Positions 8,702 through 16,479 of a DNA stretch of 64,000 nt are shown here, piece by piece. The notes below the pieces were generated by a model. That model was given only the letters and a program-made list of their open reading frames with translations. It was not told the DNA's origin and searched no databases. How positions within the stretch are numbered: position 1 is the first letter of the stretch; each line of letters opens with the position of its first letter. The position numbers and the translations under genes were made by a program. Origin of the DNA: an uncultured Roseburia sp. (lineage in GTDB: Bacteria > Bacillota > Clostridia > Lachnospirales > Lachnospiraceae); contig CANRSX010000005.1 in the NCBI GenBank assembly GCA_947642555.1, positions 1-64,000 on the forward strand, given 5' to 3'.

Positions 8702-9573
8702 ATGTCCACCTCCCTCTTTCGGAAAAAGCCGGTCATAAGATTCCCCGTCACCACGAGCACCAGCAGAAATACCAGCGAGATCGCCTGCCCGTATCCGGCT
8801 TTGCTGTAGGTGTACAGATTGTTGTAAATGTACATTGAGATCGTCTCGCTCGTCCGTGCCGGCCCACCGCCCGTCGCCGACATCACCATGCCGAATTCCT
8901 TTAACCCGTTGGTAAACCCGAGGGTCACACAGATCGTAAAGGCCGGCATGATCATGGGAATCGTGACGTTTCGAAACAGCTGCAGCCGGCCCGCCCCGTC
9001 GATCAGCGCCGCCTCATACAGGTCGGAGGGCACATTTTTTAACGCCGCGTAGTAGATTAACATATTGATGCCGCAGCCGTTCCAGAGCGCGATCAGCATG
9101 ATGCCCGGCAGCACCCAGAAGGTGCTTCCCAAAGGGCTTGAGAGCCCGGTCAGCGCGCTTAGGACAAAGCGGTAGATGAATTTCCACACAAACGCCGAGA
9201 GCACGCCGCTTAAGCAGCAGGGGACAAACACCACCAGTCGGCAGATATTTCCCGCCTTTCCGCGGATCCCGGTAAAGAGCAGCGCCAGCCCCAGGGGCAC
9301 GACGTTGTTGAAGACCACGGTGAGCAGCGCGTAGACCACGGTATTTTTTACCGGATTTACGATGCGCGAATCCGAAAAGATCTTTATAAAATTGTCAAAC
9401 CACACGTAGTGATATTCCTTTGCGATCCCGTTCCAGTCGGTAAAGGCGATATTTAATCCCATCACAAAGGGGATCAGCAGCGCCAGGCTGAAAAAAAACA
9501 GCGACGGCAGCGTGAACAGAAACGATATCAGCCTGGATCTTACCTCCCGCTTTTTCTTTTTTTTCATCCGCAT
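8698..9573 (-). CDS. CUT1 ABC transporter permease (MalF-type)
   Basis: 291 residues from the ATG at 9571-9573, preceded by GGAGGAAGG. The N-terminus is highly basic (MRMKKKKKREVRSR), then a helix, then the MalF/UgpA-type permease domain. The EAA loop is YEAALIDGAGRLQLFRNVTIPMIMP. Six membrane spans are visible. It forms the heterodimeric channel with the next gene. It lies 20 bp after the type A M24 gene at 9594-10823, so importer and M24 genes share one transcript. Confidence 0.93.
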   Translation of the reverse strand: MRMKKKKKREVRSRLISFLFTLPSLFFFSLALLIPFVMGLNIAFTDWNGIAKEYHYVWFDNFIKIFSDSRIVNPVKNTVVYALLTVVFNNVVPLGLALLFTGIRGKAGNICRLVVFVPCCLSGVLSAFVWKFIYRFVLSALTGLSSPLGSTFWVLPGIMLIALWNGCGINMLIYYAALKNVPSDLYEAALIDGAGRLQLFRNVTIPMIMPAFTICVTLGFTNGLKEFGMVMSATGGGPARTSETISMYIYNNLYTYSKAGYGQAISLVFLLVLVVTGNLMTGFFRKREVDM

Positions 9574-9593
9574 CCTTCCTCCCTTCCGTCTTT

Positions 9594-10823
9594 TCACCAG
9601 CCCCGGATCTCCGACAGCTCCCGGGATATCCGTGTCAGGCGGACACATCCCTCCTCCGTGATCCGGTACGCATCCGCACAGCAGAAGGGATCCTGCCCCT
9701 TTACACAAAGCTTCGGCGTGACCGCCAGCACCATGCCGGGCTTTAGGATCATCCGCTCTGATGCCTGATACCGCACGGGCGCCTCGCCGATCCGGTACGC
9801 GATCCCGTAAATATTCGCCGTATCATCTTCCGGGAATCCCTTTTCCGTCAGATACCGGCTGACCGCCGCGGCGGCGTCCGCCACCGTCGCTCCCGGCCGC
9901 AGTGCCGCTGCTCCCGCCTCCTGTGCACCGACGGCGCAGCTCCAGAGACGCTTCGTCTCCTCATCCGCCTCCCCGATGCTAAAGCACCTTCCCAGGATCC
10001 CGTAATAATCGTCCAGGAAAACACCCTGCACCCGTAGATTCACGCGGTCGCCTTTTTCTAACCGCCTGCCGGGATACCGGAGAGGTTCCGCCTCCGCAGG
10101 CCCTCCCATGGACGACGAGGTGAGATCCACCACGAGATGTCTGGTCATGTCCTCCCCGCCCGCGCCAAGCTGGCATGCCCGGTAGCGGAGCTCTTTTACT
10201 ACATCCGCCTCCATCCGTCCCGGGCGGAGCAGATATCCCGCTGCCGCGAACAGTCTGTCATGCAGGCCGGCAACCGCCTCGATCACCGTAAGTTCCTGCG
10301 GGCTTTTTACCGCTTTGACGGCCTCCAGCTCCTCCGTCACGTCCACGAAGCGGATTCCGGGAATGTGCGCTTCCAGATATTGTTTTACCGTAACGCGGAT
10401 GTCATCCCCGTATACGACGCCCACCCTCCTGTCCGTCTCCGTCAGATGCTCCAGGAGATCCCCGTAATACAGCGCCGGCACATTGACCGCGCCGAACCGG
10501 CTGTCCTGGGAATTTGTCGCATCCAGCTTCTGATAGTCCCGCTGCTGCTCATCCGAAAAACATTCCTGGCTGAGCACGACCTTTACCTCCCCCTCTCTGG
10601 GGATAATCATGATCTCCTCCGTGGGCCGCTCGCTTAGTCCCGCGCCGGTAAACCACTGGAAATAACCGCCCCGCACCATATCAAATACCAGCAGCACCGG
10701 CAGATCCTTCTCTGCGAGCAGCTGTTTCGTCCGCTCTCTTCTCCTGTTGATCTCACTAACCGGCAGGCTGTGATAACGGCTGTCCCAGCCCGCCACCGTC
10801 ATATTGGAAAGTTCCATATCCAT
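9594..10823 (-). CDS. M24-fold protein, type A, first copy (metal ligands lost)
   Basis: 409 residues, start 10821-10823 with AAGGAG upstream. The N-terminal creatinase-like domain includes MVRGGYFQWFTGAGLSERPTEE (about residues 49-70). In the C-terminal M24 domain the usual ligand motifs are replaced: GDRVNLRVQG, YYGILGRCF, NIYGIAYRIGEAP, LAVTPKL and CADAYRIT. No metal-binding Asp/His/Glu set survives. It is paralogous to 3881-5119 and, like it, follows a type B gene directly (43 bp gap). Each A/B pair may form a mixed dimer, since M24 enzymes of this class are usually dimeric; that is inference. Function unknown. Confidence 0.8.
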   Translation of the reverse strand: MDMELSNMTVAGWDSRYHSLPVSEINRRRERTKQLLAEKDLPVLLVFDMVRGGYFQWFTGAGLSERPTEEIMIIPREGEVKVVLSQECFSDEQQRDYQKLDATNSQDSRFGAVNVPALYYGDLLEHLTETDRRVGVVYGDDIRVTVKQYLEAHIPGIRFVDVTEELEAVKAVKSPQELTVIEAVAGLHDRLFAAAGYLLRPGRMEADVVKELRYRACQLGAGGEDMTRHLVVDLTSSSMGGPAEAEPLRYPGRRLEKGDRVNLRVQGVFLDDYYGILGRCFSIGEADEETKRLWSCAVGAQEAGAAALRPGATVADAAAAVSRYLTEKGFPEDDTANIYGIAYRIGEAPVRYQASERMILKPGMVLAVTPKLCVKGQDPFCCADAYRITEEGCVRLTRISRELSEIRGW

Positions 10824-10865
10824 CTTCTCCTTCTGTCCCGGTCCCTCGCCCGGAACGCCCGTTTT

Positions 10866-12212
10866 CTACAGCTCTATGATGCTCTGCGGGAAGGAATTCG
10901 CGCGCACTCCGCCGTCCTTTGTAATGTAATAGGTATCCAGCGCAAAATATCCGTCCTCCGCGTCCGTCCCCGGATAGGGCCTGCGGATCACCGGATGCGC
11001 GATATAGTGCATTCCCTCGCGCAGCGGCACATTCTCCGACGGCGCGTTTAAATACGGCTGTTCCCCGTACTGGAACCCCAGTCCGTGCAGGTAATTCTGA
11101 TGATTGGTCAGAAACCCGCATTCCTCCGTGATATACCGGTAGTTCTCGTCCGCGATCTGCCGCACCGTAGCGCCCGGCTTCATCAGCCGCGCGGCGTTTT
11201 TCTGCGCCGCCACCGCCATCTCCCAGTACCGTTTTGTCTCCTCGCTCGCGCGCCCTAAGATAAAAAACCTGCCCAGCGCGCTGTAGTGTCCGCCCGGCCC
11301 GTTCGTCTCGATCAGCATAAAGATCTTGTCGTTGTGCCGCAGCGTATAGCCGGGGAAAGGCAGCCTGCCCATCGTATCGATATCCGGCTCGTCCTGTGGT
11401 CCCACATGGCAGCAGAACACATGCACAAAATGCCCGCCGCTCCCTAAATTCATCGCCATATACTGCATCTCGTCCGTCACATCTTTTACGGTCCGCCCCT
11501 CGCGGATCACCTGCGCCGCCGCCCACATCAGCTTTTCATTCATGACATTTGTCTGTTCGATCAGTCCGCGCTCGACCCCGCTTTTGACCACCCGCACCGC
11601 ATCCAGCGGAATCCCGATATCAAAATAGGAAAACTCCCCCAGCGCTTCTCTCATGTTTTCGTACATGCTCTGTTTTAGCACTTCCGGGTGGATCATCGCG
11701 ATCCGCAGCCGATTTTTCCGACAACCGTCGTCGCCCGGGCGGCCGCCTTCCGGCCCGCCGGACATCATCTCCCCGCCGGACGTCGTCTCCCCGCCGGACG
11801 TCGTCTCCCCGCCGGATGTCATCTCCCTGCCAGCCATCATCTCCCGGATATCCCGCGCGTCAAAATCGTGCACATAGCGCAGCATCGGGTGAAGGGGCGC
11901 CAGCGGCTTCTGGTAAAACAGCTTCCCGTACTGCACCGGCCGTTCCTTCCGGTACGCCGGATCCCGGCAGATCTCACTGCTCACCACCGCGACGATCTCC
12001 CCTTCCTTCGGGACGATGATACATTCGAATTCCCGGCTCCCGGCAAACCAGTGATTATATCCCTCAAAGGATCCCTCGAGCACCAGCATAAGATCCGCGC
12101 CCTGTTCTTCCATCACGCGCCTGGCCAGCGCCCACCGCCGCTCCATCTCTTCCTTTGGATATACCAGTATCTGCTCGTAACGGTCGAGCATGTATGTATC
12201 GTGAAACTCCAT
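10866..12212 (-). CDS. M24-fold protein, type B, first copy, with an 18-bp repeat insert
   Basis: 448 residues, start 12210-12212 with GGAG upstream; the first gene of the operon, behind the promoter at 12245-12273. The N-terminal domain has LVLEGSFEGYNHWFAGS (about residues 43-59); the M24 domain starts near 190. Ligand motifs are replaced (MLIETN, SALGRFF, LHGLGFQYGE, YIAHPV, ALDTYYIT). Relative to its paralogue at 5130-6383 it carries about 30 extra residues near 123-152, rich in Thr-Ser-Gly-Gly, encoded by five 18-bp units (11755-11844), at the boundary between the two domains where a flexible linker is tolerated. Function unknown; a partner of the type A gene that follows. Confidence 0.8.
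   Translation of the reverse strand: MEFHDTYMLDRYEQILVYPKEEMERRWALARRVMEEQGADLMLVLEGSFEGYNHWFAGSREFECIIVPKEGEIVAVVSSEICRDPAYRKERPVQYGKLFYQKPLAPLHPMLRYVHDFDARDIREMMAGREMTSGGETTSGGETTSGGEMMSGGPEGGRPGDDGCRKNRLRIAMIHPEVLKQSMYENMREALGEFSYFDIGIPLDAVRVVKSGVERGLIEQTNVMNEKLMWAAAQVIREGRTVKDVTDEMQYMAMNLGSGGHFVHVFCCHVGPQDEPDIDTMGRLPFPGYTLRHNDKIFMLIETNGPGGHYSALGRFFILGRASEETKRYWEMAVAAQKNAARLMKPGATVRQIADENYRYITEECGFLTNHQNYLHGLGFQYGEQPYLNAPSENVPLREGMHYIAHPVIRRPYPGTDAEDGYFALDTYYITKDGGVRANSFPQSIIEL
11755..11844. repeat. Five tandem 18-bp units in frame inside an M24-type gene
   Basis: Units at 11755, 11773, 11791, 11809 and 11827. Units 2 and 3 are identical, 1 and 4 differ by one to three bases and the last has diverged further. 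Each encodes six residues of the type (E/G)(T/M)(T/M)SGG on the minus strand. A length that is a multiple of three and fresh identity between units point to a slippage-prone minisatellite that may vary between strains. Confidence 0.9.
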
Positions 12213-12244
12213 GGCGTCTCCTTCCTTCTTCGTTTTCTGTCCTC

Positions 12245-12273
12245 ACTATAATCCGGATTGCGCCGCAGCTCAA
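12245..12273 (-). promoter_or_regulatory. Promoter of the M24/CUT1/GH112 operon
   Basis: On the minus strand TTGAGC (12268-12273) and TATAGT (12245-12250) are separated by 17 bp, 33 bp upstream of the first start codon. It is back to back with the two-component system promoter in a 174-bp intergenic region. Confidence 0.6.
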
Positions 12274-12335
12274 CGGGTTTTCCCCCGGTTACAGATATTG
12301 CCAGCCGGAACGCAGATTTCGGCTACCGGGATGTA

Positions 12336-12364
12336 TTGCCTTTTCTCCCGAAAATGTATAAGAT
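12336..12364 (+). promoter_or_regulatory. Promoter of the two-component system
   Basis: TTGCCT (12336-12341) and TAAGAT (12359-12364) with a 17-bp spacer, just before the AAAGGAGG ribosome binding site of the kinase gene. The elements are imperfect, so the call is moderate. Confidence 0.4.
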
Positions 12365-12386
12365 GATAAAAAAAGGAGGCGCTGCG

Positions 12387-15035
12387 ATGATGTTTCTGGC
12401 AAAATTTCCCATAAGAAAACGGATGATCCCACAGTATATCTTTCTGATCGCCGTCCTGCTCGGCGCCGTCTATACGGTAGCGCTGATCACCTCGTTTGAG
12501 ATGCGCTATTTAAGCTATCTGCTCTATGACCGCTCCTATCTCTCGGCGGTCTATCAGCTGTTAAACGAAGCAGTTCTGCGGAAGCTGATTCTCTGCGTGC
12601 TCCTCTTTTTTATGGCGCTGCTCGGATTGTTTCTGCATTATTATTCCTGCCGGATGATGGTCTGGCTGCAGCTTTCCGCCCTGTGCCTGCTGACGGTGAT
12701 CCACTGCGAGAGCATGTTTGAGCCGGATACCATGTTTTATATCGGAAGTGCAAATGTACAGACCTGGTACGGGATCAATTTCTGCAGCCTGATCCTGCTC
12801 TCCTGTATGCTGTTTTACCTGGCGTATGAACCCGTCCTGCAGAGAATGCTCTCAAAGCTGCATCATTCTTTTTTATTCCTTTCTGCTCCTGCCTGCGCCG
12901 GTCTCTGGGTGCTGGGCAGCCGGAAATCCAAAAGCATTCCCGTGCTGTTTTCTTTTCTGGCTGCGATGGGCATATGCTTTCTGCTGATGCAGCTTTACCT
13001 GATCCGCAAAAAGAGCTGGCAGTATCTGATCGGCGCTCTTCCGGCAGCCGCCGGATTCCTGGCCCTCTGCTATCTCAACTACCGCTACCTCTTCTGCAAT
13101 GCCACAGTGGTGCAGATCAATGCCGGCAGACGGATTTACTCCTTTGCGCTCATCCTCCTTCTGCCCCTGGACATCTGGCTGTTCGCGCTCTCGATCCGGC
13201 GGCACAATGTCCTGCTGAACAGCCGCGACACCAATCGGAAGATCCAGGAGATTGAAAATTCCAAGTATCTGTTCCAGACGCTGCTCTCCTCCGGCATCAA
13301 AAACCACACGAGGACCATCCGAAGCCTTTTGGACGAGGCGCAGGAGACGCATCCTGAGCTGATCCGTCACATCCCCTTTGAGCACATCCGCCAGGAGCTG
13401 CTCTCGATCCATGCCGTCTTTGACCGGATCGGCGGCTACAATATTTTTAATAAGAGCCAGCTGGAGGTTTCCCTCACCAGTGTTGAAGCCGGCATTCTCA
13501 TGCAGTATGTGGAGGAACATTTAATCCAGAACCGGGTGTTAAACAGTCAGGACAGCTGTCAGATCCGTCCCGGATCAGGCTGCGTGCGCGTGGTCCCTGA
13601 GCGCCTGATCCAGTCCGTCTGCGACATCATCTATACGCTGAAGGAAAAATTCCCCGACGCTCCCCTCGCCATCGAGTGTTTCGGGAATTCCGGCTCCGTT
13701 ATACTTCTTTTGTCGTTAGTTTGTGCCGGCCAGGACGGTCAGGATCAGACGGAATCAGACATGCACAGCCCCCTCTTCTCCCCGGACTATCTGGAGAGCC
13801 TCGATTATATCGTCTCCTGCTGCCGTTACATCGTCGCCCTGTCGAAGGGGACAGTCCGGCTGGACATGAAGGAGACGATCCGCGTCGAGCTGCGGCTGCC
13901 CCTGGATTCCGCCGCCCCTCTGGCATACCGGCAGGAGCCCTTTGTCTCTCCCTTCGAAGCGGAGGCGGGACACTCCCACAGCCAGGCGGTGCAGGCCGGC
14001 TCTTCTCCGGATCATCACCCCCACCAGGAGCGGCTCCTTCTCCTCACCTCCGATCCCAGACAGGAGTATCAGCTGCAGAGGCTGCTGCCCCTGCAGCAGT
14101 ACGCGGTCACACTGTGCAACAACGCCTGCTATTATTATGAAAAACCGTTAGAGCTCGGCGCGTACTCGCTGATCATTGTCGGAAATCTCTATCATGGGGT
14201 CTATTACAATGAATTTCTGATCCGCGTGCGCCAGTATTTTTCCATGACGGACCTGCCGGTACTGCTCCTGCTGCCGGACCTGCTGTCGGAGACGGAGGTT
14301 TATATCCATGCAAATATCAATGATTTCCTGGTTCCTCCCTTTTTCAAAAGCACGCTGGAGCTGAAAATCAAGTCCCTGCTGTCGCTAAAGCGGACGGCAT
14401 CTATCGCCTCGGAGGCAAGGCTGGAGCTGCTGCAGTCGCAGATGAACCCGCACTTCATCTTCAACTCCATCAACTCCATCATGCAGTTCTGTGTCGAATC
14501 GCCGATGACGGCCTACCGGCTGCTGGAGGATTTCAGCGAATATCTGCGCGGACATCTCTTTACGCTGTCCTTAAACCGCACCTCCACGATCCAGCGGGAG
14601 ATCGACCTGATCGCCGCCTACTTAAAAATCGAAAAAGCCCGCTTCGGCGACCACATCCAGTACCGGCTGAACACGGACTGCGACGGGGATTTCCCGATCC
14701 TGCCGCTGCTCATCGAGCCGCTGGTGGAAAATTCCATCAAGCACAGCCCGATGCGGGAGCGCCCTGTCACCATCACGGTGGATATCTGGCAGGAGGAAGA
14801 CCGGCTTCACGTATCGGTCATGGATACCGGCAACGGCATGACAAAGGAGACGATTGACGGTATATTGAGCTACACTTCGGTCAACCGCTCCGTCGGTCTC
14901 TACAACGTCTGCAACCGGCTGCGGTATTATTACCACATCACGCCGCAAATTGAGAGCAAACCGGGCGCCGGCACCTCAATCGGCTTTGTACTCTCACGAA
15001 AGCTTCACATTCACAGTCTGGAGGAAACGATATGA
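12387..15035 (+). CDS. Membrane histidine kinase, LytS/YehU-type catalytic core, with extra degenerate modules
   Basis: 882 residues; the ATG at 12387 follows AAAGGAGG by 7 nt. The first 300 or so residues contain about eight membrane helices. Residues of about 300-520 resemble a decayed kinase core (SSGIKNHTRTIRSLL, then VPERLIQSVCDIIYTL) without clear ATP-binding boxes. Next come a His/Ser-rich linker and a receiver-like domain (RLLLLTSDPRQEYQLQRLL) without an obvious phospho-acceptor Asp pocket. The active part is a His_kinase domain with QSQMNPHFIFNSINSI (phospho-acceptor His about 689) and an HATPase (PLVENSIKHS, DTGNGM, GVGLYNV-like VGLYNVCNRL). It senses an unknown signal and should phosphorylate the regulator whose start overlaps its stop. 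The divergent position suggests control of the M24/CUT1 operon. Confidence 0.88.
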   Translation: MMFLAKFPIRKRMIPQYIFLIAVLLGAVYTVALITSFEMRYLSYLLYDRSYLSAVYQLLNEAVLRKLILCVLLFFMALLGLFLHYYSCRMMVWLQLSALCLLTVIHCESMFEPDTMFYIGSANVQTWYGINFCSLILLSCMLFYLAYEPVLQRMLSKLHHSFLFLSAPACAGLWVLGSRKSKSIPVLFSFLAAMGICFLLMQLYLIRKKSWQYLIGALPAAAGFLALCYLNYRYLFCNATVVQINAGRRIYSFALILLLPLDIWLFALSIRRHNVLLNSRDTNRKIQEIENSKYLFQTLLSSGIKNHTRTIRSLLDEAQETHPELIRHIPFEHIRQELLSIHAVFDRIGGYNIFNKSQLEVSLTSVEAGILMQYVEEHLIQNRVLNSQDSCQIRPGSGCVRVVPERLIQSVCDIIYTLKEKFPDAPLAIECFGNSGSVILLLSLVCAGQDGQDQTESDMHSPLFSPDYLESLDYIVSCCRYIVALSKGTVRLDMKETIRVELRLPLDSAAPLAYRQEPFVSPFEAEAGHSHSQAVQAGSSPDHHPHQERLLLLTSDPRQEYQLQRLLPLQQYAVTLCNNACYYYEKPLELGAYSLIIVGNLYHGVYYNEFLIRVRQYFSMTDLPVLLLLPDLLSETEVYIHANINDFLVPPFFKSTLELKIKSLLSLKRTASIASEARLELLQSQMNPHFIFNSINSIMQFCVESPMTAYRLLEDFSEYLRGHLFTLSLNRTSTIQREIDLIAAYLKIEKARFGDHIQYRLNTDCDGDFPILPLLIEPLVENSIKHSPMRERPVTITVDIWQEEDRLHVSVMDTGNGMTKETIDGILSYTSVNRSVGLYNVCNRLRYYYHITPQIESKPGAGTSIGFVLSRKLHIHSLEETI

Positions 15036-15844
15036 TTCGTGCAATGATCGTCGATGACGAGCAGATGATTTTAGACAATCTGATTTATATCTTTGAACAG
15101 TTAGAAGACGCTATGGTATTAAAGGCGTTTCAGGATCCCGTGGAAGCGCTGCGGGAATATCCGGCGCTTAAGCCGGATGTCGTGATCATGGACATCAACA
15201 TGCCCACGATGAACGGGCTGGAATTTGCGGAAAAAATACGCGAAACCGACCCGGACGCCAACCTGATCTTTCTGACCGCTTACGAAAATTTTGCCGTCAA
15301 CGCCTTTGGCGTCAACGCGCTGGATTATCTGTTAAAACCGGTGACAACCTCAAAGCTGATGCGCGCGCTGCAGCGGATCCGCAGGCGGCAGGAGCCGTGG
15401 GAGGCCGACGGCGGGGCACATACGGCGGATGCGAACATCCCCGACGCCTGCTCTTCCTCCGCGGCGGATCCCGGCATCCCGGGCGTGGACGGCCTGCCCG
15501 CAGGATCCGGGCGCCCGTTCCGGATCCCCGGCATGCGAAACAACCGGATCTACCTGATCGATCCCGCGGAAGCGCTCTACATCTCCGTGAATCAGCGCGT
15601 CGTCTCCCTGCACACCGCGGAGCACGAATATCAGCTGAAGCAGGCGATCTCCTGGTGGGAGGAAATGCTCGCTCCATCCGGATGGTTCCGCTGCCACCGG
15701 CTTTTTCTGATCAATTTAAGTCAGATCAGCGAGGTCTCCCTGATGTTTAATAATACCTATGACATCCGCATGAAACACTGCAGCGACGTCATATCGGTCA
15801 GCCGGACCTATGCGGCGGAATTTAAGAAATATCTGAATATATAG
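15032..15844 (+). CDS. LytTR-family response regulator
   Basis: 270 residues; its ATG overlaps the kinase TGA (ATGA). The receiver domain (residues 1-120) has acidic DDE at 8-10, the phospho-acceptor Asp54 in VIMDINMP, Thr in FLTAYEN and Lys in LLKPVT. A 45-residue Ala/Gly/Asp/Pro-rich linker leads to a LytTR DNA-binding domain (RIYLIDPAEALYISVNQRVVSL, then WFRCHRLFLINLSQI). LytTR regulators bind paired direct repeats. The adjacent divergent intergenic region 12213-12386 is the likely target, but I could not define a convincing repeat there. Confidence 0.92.
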   Translation: MIRAMIVDDEQMILDNLIYIFEQLEDAMVLKAFQDPVEALREYPALKPDVVIMDINMPTMNGLEFAEKIRETDPDANLIFLTAYENFAVNAFGVNALDYLLKPVTTSKLMRALQRIRRRQEPWEADGGAHTADANIPDACSSSAADPGIPGVDGLPAGSGRPFRIPGMRNNRIYLIDPAEALYISVNQRVVSLHTAEHEYQLKQAISWWEEMLAPSGWFRCHRLFLINLSQISEVSLMFNNTYDIRMKHCSDVISVSRTYAAEFKKYLNI

Positions 15845-15849
15845 CTGTC

Positions 15850-15878
15850 TTTACGAACCCGGTGATCTGTGTTAAACT
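15850..15878 (+). promoter_or_regulatory. Possible promoter of the HEPN unit
   Basis: TTTACG (15850-15855) and TAAACT (15873-15878) with a 17-bp spacer, 24 bp before the small ORF at 15903. It lies a few bases after the response regulator stop. Confidence 0.45.
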
Positions 15879-15902
15879 ATCTGTAGTCAGGAGGCGGCTG
15901 CC

Positions 15903-15974
15903 ATGAACAACTTTTCATCCATGTGGGATTTTCCGGTAATGGAACAGGTGAAGAAAGGAGATCATGATGTGTGA
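15903..15974 (+). CDS. 23-codon ORF preceding the HEPN gene
   Basis: ATG at 15903 with a strong site (CAGGAGG) upstream. The 23-residue product begins MNNFSSMWDFPVMEQ and its stop overlaps the HEPN start by 11 bases in another frame. It resembles nothing I recognise. It could be a leader peptide coupling translation into the HEPN gene, a remnant of an antitoxin such as a nucleotidyltransferase, or a tiny partner protein. The ribosome binding site and the overlap are the only support. Confidence 0.4.
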   Translation: MNNFSSMWDFPVMEQVKKGDHDV

Positions 15975-16479
15975 CGTGAGACTTTTCCGCAGTGCATGGA
16001 TGGATTATCTGACTGCAAAGCAGATCCATGACGTTCCGTACAACGATGAGATGTATCTGAACAATGCCGCTTATCATTTACAGCAGTGTGTCGAAAAAAC
16101 CTTAAAAGGCGCGCTGGAGTGTGTCGGCATTACAGTTCCGAATATGTATAAAATTACAAAGCTGATTGATATGATCCACCACCACGGCTCTGCCCTCATC
16201 ATAACGGAATGGCTGGATGATCATTCGGAAATGTTAAGCTCCTGGGAAGCGGAAACCCGCTATAATATGGATTTCGTTGTGGAAAAAAGAAAGCTGGATA
16301 CCGCGATCAGAGAAATCGCTTCCTATCTGGAAATCAACGGTATCCGTGAAACGCTGCGCGAAGAATTATCAGATTCCGACAGGCGCAGGAAGCTGCTGCT
16401 CTGCCTGCCGGAATCCAGACGAAACTGTACCGATTTCGAGCTGAACTGCTATTATCTTATGTTTCAGAAAAAACTGTAG
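15964..16479 (+). CDS. HEPN-domain protein
   Basis: 171 residues, ATG at 15964 with AAGGAG upstream. Residues of about 8-50 (FRSAWMDYLTAKQI, then LNNAAYHLQQCVEKTLKGAL) match the helical core of HEPN proteins, in which AxxxxQQxxEKxLK marks the central helix. I do not see a clear Rx4-6H RNase motif, so nuclease activity is uncertain. HEPN proteins are often toxins paired with MNT nucleotidyltransferases; no such partner is present here, only the 23-codon ORF before it. Its 3' end overlaps that of the TPR gene on the opposite strand by 16 bp. Confidence 0.75.
   Translation: MMCDVRLFRSAWMDYLTAKQIHDVPYNDEMYLNNAAYHLQQCVEKTLKGALECVGITVPNMYKITKLIDMIHHHGSALIITEWLDDHSEMLSSWEAETRYNMDFVVEKRKLDTAIREIASYLEINGIRETLREELSDSDRRRKLLLCLPESRRNCTDFELNCYYLMFQKKL

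Noticed and set aside
11755-11844. Short regular repeats as a possible CRISPR array
   Set aside because: Units are contiguous without spacers, keep reading frame and lie inside a coding gene.
3881-12212. Annotating the four M24 proteins as ordinary Xaa-Pro dipeptidases
   Set aside because: The metal ligands needed for peptidase activity are missing in most or all motifs.
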